From Promethearchaeota archaeon (lineage in GTDB: Archaea > Asgardarchaeota > Lokiarchaeia > Sigyniarchaeales > SOKP01), in NCBI GenBank assembly GCA_030612905.1, contig JAUWNA010000070.1, forward strand, positions 1-8,245: 8,245 nt of DNA. Reading direction: 5' to 3'. The notes under the pieces are model-generated. The model did no database searches. It was not told the DNA's origin and saw only the letters and a program-made list of their open reading frames with translations. Below are positions 5,325 through 8,245 of this stretch, in pieces. How positions within the stretch are numbered: position 1 is the first letter of the stretch; each line of letters opens with the position of its first letter. The translations under genes and the position numbers were made by a program.

Positions 5325-5521
5325 AAATAGTTGACTTGTTATTACAATCATTTAATCCCACGAAATTAATGTGAAGGTGATTAAATCCATTCTTCTCAGA
5401 TTAATCTGAAAAAGGATCGTCATCCTTGAACATTTAAAAAAAAAAATTTGTATTAGACTCATTTTTTTACAGAGTTGAAAATAAAAGAATAATCAAGAAA
5501 AAATAACTACACGAGAGGTGA
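5325..5521 (+). promoter_or_regulatory. Dyad-rich leader before the AsnB-like gene
   Basis: Three inverted repeats lie in a row. TTTAATC 5351-5357 pairs with GATTAAA 5379-5385. The perfect 14-bp palindrome TCAGATTAATCTGA is at 5396-5409. AAGGAT 5412-5417 pairs with ATCCTT 5422-5427 around a CGTC loop. They could be operators for the neighbouring winged-helix protein, an RNA leader structure, or the end of the upstream transcript. A TATA-like stretch at about 5477-5488 sits about 25 nt before the SD of the AsnB-like gene. No known riboswitch is recognised. Confidence 0.4.
5513..5521 (+). promoter_or_regulatory. Ribosome binding site deciding the TTG start
   Basis: GAGAGGTGA ends directly against the ATG at 5522, too close to use it, but is 6 nt from the in-frame TTG at 5528. 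TTG also gives the family's usual N-terminus (M-x-G-I-F). Confidence 0.6.
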
Positions 5522-5527
5522 ATGACA

Positions 5528-7038
5528 TTGGCAGGCATTTTTGCTGTATATAAGAAAAAAGAATTGAATGAAGAAGAGAGGAAAAGAATTGCTGAGTGTG
5601 CCTTTAAATTAAAACATCGAGGACCACTAAGGACCATTGAAATTGACAGTTATCCTATTGAAATATTCTTTCACCAAAAAAATCATACAACATTATTTAA
5701 TTATGATAAAGAAAGGAACCGATTATTTGCCGTAGATGGTCAAATATATAATTTAGATACATTTTTACAAAAAAAGTCCGAAAACTACAATTATGAACTC
5801 CAAGATGTAGATATTAATCTCCTAATTAAAAACTTTAAGGAGAAAGGTTCGGAAATATTCACACAATTAATCGGCTCTTTTAGCGGAGTTTTTTTTGATG
5901 GTGCTGAATTATTTGGTTTTAAAGACCCAGTTGGCGCTAAACCATTATACTATTGTGAGACAGAAGAAATATTTGCGTTTTCTTCCGAATTTAAAGCATT
6001 GGCACCTCTTGAAGGAACAGTTAAACCAGTATTACCCGGTTTTTTAGTCTCGTCATCAAGTAAAATTAAAAAGCTCTATTCTTATCCTAATTTTGATGTG
6101 AAATATAAATTAAGTAAAAAATATATTAAAAATTTATTAAGCAACATTAATAACCTCGTAAAATTGGTAATAAAAGATAACATAAATATTAATCAAAACA
6201 CTTGTGCCCTCTTAAGTGGAGGACTTGACTCGACCATAATCGTCCACATAGCAAAGCAATATATTGATGATCTGAATGTGTTTACAGTAGGGGCTAAAGG
6301 TTCAAAAGACTTGTTTTATGCGAAAAAATATGCTAAAATGTATGATTTGAACCATGATTGGTTTGAAATTAGTTTAGAGGATCTTTTAGATATTTTACCC
6401 GAAGTTATCTATGCTTTAGAAACATTCGATGCTGCTGTAATTCGAAGTTCTCTTCCCATGTATATTATATCTGAAAGGATAAAGTCCCACGATCGTTTCG
6501 GCGTTGTATTAACCGGAGAAGGGGGGATGAGCTTTTTGGAGGTTATGAATATTTAAAAAAATACCAAACGCCTAAGTCGTTCAATAATGAATTATTGGAT
6601 TTACTTAAAGTAGAACATAAGACGGGGTTACAAAGGGTAGACAGAATTCCCTATAAATTTTCAATCGAAGCAAGAGCTCCGTTATTTGATATTAGGTTAG
6701 TAGAATTATCTTTTAAAATACCTCCAGAATTGAAAATCCTAAAGAAAGATGGAAAAGTTGCAAAGAAATGGATTTTGAGAAAAGCTTTTGAAGACGAGAT
6801 ACCTGAGGAATTCATTTGGCGTAAAAAAGAAAAATTTTCTTTTGGCGCAGGAACTCAATTTCTACTTCGAGATTATATTGAAAAACAAATATCTGATGAT
6901 GAATTCTACGCTGAGAAAGAAATATCAAAAAATATCATCTTACAGTCTAAAGAAGAGCTCTATTATTGGAGGATTTTTCAATCTAGATTCAATCCTACTG
7001 AGGAAACAATTGTAAATCTCAGAATTACATCCGTTTAG
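5528..7038 (+). CDS. asnB: AsnB-like amidotransferase, Cys2 lost, frameshifted
   Basis: Resembles glutamine-hydrolysing asparagine synthetase, which amidates aspartate with ATP. Read across a one-base frameshift at 6521-6526 it gives about 503 aa from TTG 5528 (E. coli AsnB is 554). The N-terminal glutaminase-like domain spans about 1-195. It starts M-Ala-G-I-F, so the nucleophile Cys2 is Ala, and the glutamine-binding NGEIYN is DGQIYN; HRGP is kept but not the following Asp. The synthetase domain is well preserved: the ATP pyrophosphatase loop SGGLDS (230-235), ETFDAAVIRSSLPMY, GEGGDELFGGY across the shift, IEARAPLFD and RKKEKFSFGAG. It therefore probably uses ammonia or another amine. Without correction the first frame stops at 6554-6556 and the second runs to 7038. 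The intact second half suggests a sequencing error or a very recent mutation. A related non-Asn synthetase is possible. Confidence 0.8.
6521..6526 (+). other. Frameshift site in G tract
   Basis: Six G follow GGAGAA. The conserved GEG(G/S)DE motif would need seven, giving Gly-Gly-Asp-Glu. With six, the frame reads GEGGMS and stops 27 nt later. From 6526 the minus-one frame continues GDELFGGYEYLKKY without interruption to 7038. Confidence 0.85.
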
Positions 7039-7210
7039 GAGATTTAATTAAATATTTTAATCCTTTGAAGAATAAATTTTATTTCTATAACCAATAATAA
7101 ATATTGATAGTTTACCTAATTACCTCATAAATTTTAATATCTAATCATGATTAAATTTAAATGATAAATCAAAAAAAGATATTTTTAAAATATTATTGGA
7201 GCCCAGAATA
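7039..7210 (+). promoter_or_regulatory. Intergenic region with promoter of the dehydratase gene
   Basis: AT-rich, with no gene. An ATTTTTAAAATATT stretch (7181-7194) is centred about 23 nt before the ATG at 7211 and could be a TATA box for a leaderless start. A GGAG at 7198-7201, 9 nt before the ATG, could instead act as an SD, so the true mode of initiation is open. Confidence 0.4.
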
Positions 7211-8245
7211 ATGAGCGTCTATGCTGACGATGTCGTAAGTTTCACGTCTGTTCTTAAAATGGCTTATAATTTTTTAACAGGCAGAGAGTATCTCAAGAAG
7301 AAAAAATTTAAAGAAAAGAAAAAATTAATTTCAGTTGCCTTAGGTTTCCCAGATTTAGCTTTTGCCGTTGGAGGGATTCCAGTTTTCCCAATTCGGATGG
7401 AATCGTTTGAGGTCAATAAGTACTTAATGATGTTAAATTCCGCCACTAGCGTGTTAGGTTGGAGTTTAACGTCAAAATTTCTAGATTTAGCTCGTCAATT
7501 TGATGTATTAAAAATAGTAGATAAAATTCTTGAAGATGTTATTACATCTATTCATAATAAATATAATGAAATGTACGAGTTAGGCGTTAACGATGGCGTT
7601 CCTTCTGAATTGTGCTATGGAATTAACGCTCTTTATGGAATGCATTTATCAAAGGGAAAAAATTTAGACGCTAATCTTAACTTCGCTATGCGCTGTGGCG
7701 AATGGAATAAGTTTTCTGAATCGTTAAAAACAACAGTCCCTAATCAAATAACGATTGAGGTTCCTCCTAAAAGTCCAGAAAATAAAACATTAGAACAAAT
7801 GGTAAATAATGTAAAAAGGGCGATCAGTGATTTAGAGGGTATAACAGGAAACTTTGTCACAGATAATAGCTTACAAAAACAATTCCGAATAGGAAACCAG
7901 GTAAAACGATTTTATAAAACAATTCTTTATGAGATCAGCACTTCAAATTTCTATCCTTGTAATCCTGCATCCTTTGCGGAAATTCTAGCGCTTCTAACAA
8001 TATCATTTCAAGATTATAATTCTAACGCTCAAAGATACTTAAATAATATGAGTCAATTAGTTAAAGAAATGAGAGAGAGGATCAAAAAAGGTATAGGAAT
8101 GGATGTTTCTCACATGCCAAGGGTATTATTTGCCCCAATGTATCAAGGGTGGGAACCAGAAGTACACGAAATTATTTATAAATTGGGTGGAAGAATAATA
8201 TATGCTGATTGGGATTTACTAGGTTTGTTGGAAGAAATCCCTTTA
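7211..8245 (+). CDS. 2-hydroxyacyl-CoA dehydratase family subunit, 3' partial
   Basis: The first 345 residues of a protein open through the window end; family members are usually 380-480 aa. It resembles the HgdB/BcrC-type subunits of 2-hydroxyacyl-CoA dehydratases and benzoyl-CoA reductases. These bind a [4Fe-4S] cluster and catalyse radical dehydration or ring reduction in amino-acid or aromatic fermentation, with an ATP-driven activator. Evidence includes the N-terminal ISVALGFPDLAFAVGGIPVF, matching the family's 'GyfcsyvPeElihAaGaiPv'. GVPSELCYG contains Cys135, a probable cluster ligand, and Cys162 is a second candidate. The second Rossmann half begins with PRVLFAPMYQGWEPEVHEIIYKLG, then RIIYADWDLL. 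The third Cys ligand would lie beyond the window. The ATG at 7211 is supported by GGAG 9 nt upstream. No activator ATPase or second subunit is visible within the window. Confidence 0.75.
   Translation, partial: MSVYADDVVSFTSVLKMAYNFLTGREYLKKKKFKEKKKLISVALGFPDLAFAVGGIPVFPIRMESFEVNKYLMMLNSATSVLGWSLTSKFLDLARQFDVLKIVDKILEDVITSIHNKYNEMYELGVNDGVPSELCYGINALYGMHLSKGKNLDANLNFAMRCGEWNKFSESLKTTVPNQITIEVPPKSPENKTLEQMVNNVKRAISDLEGITGNFVTDNSLQKQFRIGNQVKRFYKTILYEISTSNFYPCNPASFAEILALLTISFQDYNSNAQRYLNNMSQLVKEMRERIKKGIGMDVSHMPRVLFAPMYQGWEPEVHEIIYKLGGRIIYADWDLLGLLEEIPL

Noticed and set aside
5522..5524. ATG as start of the AsnB-like gene
   Set aside because: It abuts the SD directly; TTG at 5528 has normal spacing and gives the expected family N-terminus.
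6788..7015. Plus-strand open frame of 75 codons
   Set aside because: Overlaps the second half of the AsnB-like gene in another frame; the AsnB frame carries the conserved motifs.
7264..7446. Minus-strand open frame of 60 codons
   Set aside because: Antisense to the 2-hydroxyacyl-CoA dehydratase subunit gene.

Overview
The window is very AT-rich (low-20s to low-30s percent GC by eye) and archaeal. It encodes a two-repeat TATA-binding protein (TBP), an RPB9/TFS-type zinc ribbon and an archaeal-type peroxiredoxin. Its Shine-Dalgarno (SD) sequences are of the GAGGTGA type, and several genes have TATA boxes about 23-25 nt before the start codon, as in leaderless archaeal mRNAs. The mix of TBP, small zinc-finger proteins, an AsnB-like synthetase and a 2-hydroxyacyl-CoA dehydratase-type subunit would fit an Asgard (Lokiarchaeota-like) genome, but that assignment is inference; only 'archaeon' is firm.

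Layout. 1-464 is AT-rich with no gene. 465-1763 (+) is a tight two-gene operon: a 214-aa protein resembling a degenerate class I methyltransferase, then an AbiEi-like (type IV antitoxin) winged-helix protein. 1764-1967 separates convergent genes and holds an unusually GC-rich block (about 1784-1899) with several short dyads, a candidate structured RNA. 1968-4511 (-) is a run of genes, read right to left: an 88-aa unknown protein, an 87-aa CCHH zinc-finger protein whose stop overlaps the TBP start, TBP, a 74-aa zinc ribbon, a 65-aa basic protein, and a complete peroxiredoxin. The peroxiredoxin has no in-frame ATG/GTG/TTG before its catalytic region and seems to start at ATT. 4512-5081 holds dyads and possible remnants of a decayed gene. 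5082-5324 (+) is a small winged-helix regulator. 5325-5521 carries three adjacent dyads. 5528-7038 (+) is an asparagine-synthetase-like gene with Ala in place of the glutaminase Cys and a one-base frameshift in a G tract. 7211 to the window end (+) is the first 345 codons of a 2-hydroxyacyl-CoA dehydratase family subunit.

How the genes relate. The zinc finger and TBP are translationally linked, and the neighbouring zinc ribbon makes this look like a basal-transcription neighbourhood. The AbiEi-like protein would normally sit with an AbiEii nucleotidyltransferase toxin; here its operon partner is an unrelated methyltransferase-like protein, so the pair is the best candidate for an undescribed module, although its function cannot be proved from sequence. 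The AsnB-like enzyme probably uses free ammonia or another amine instead of glutamine. No functional link to the dehydratase subunit behind it can be shown.
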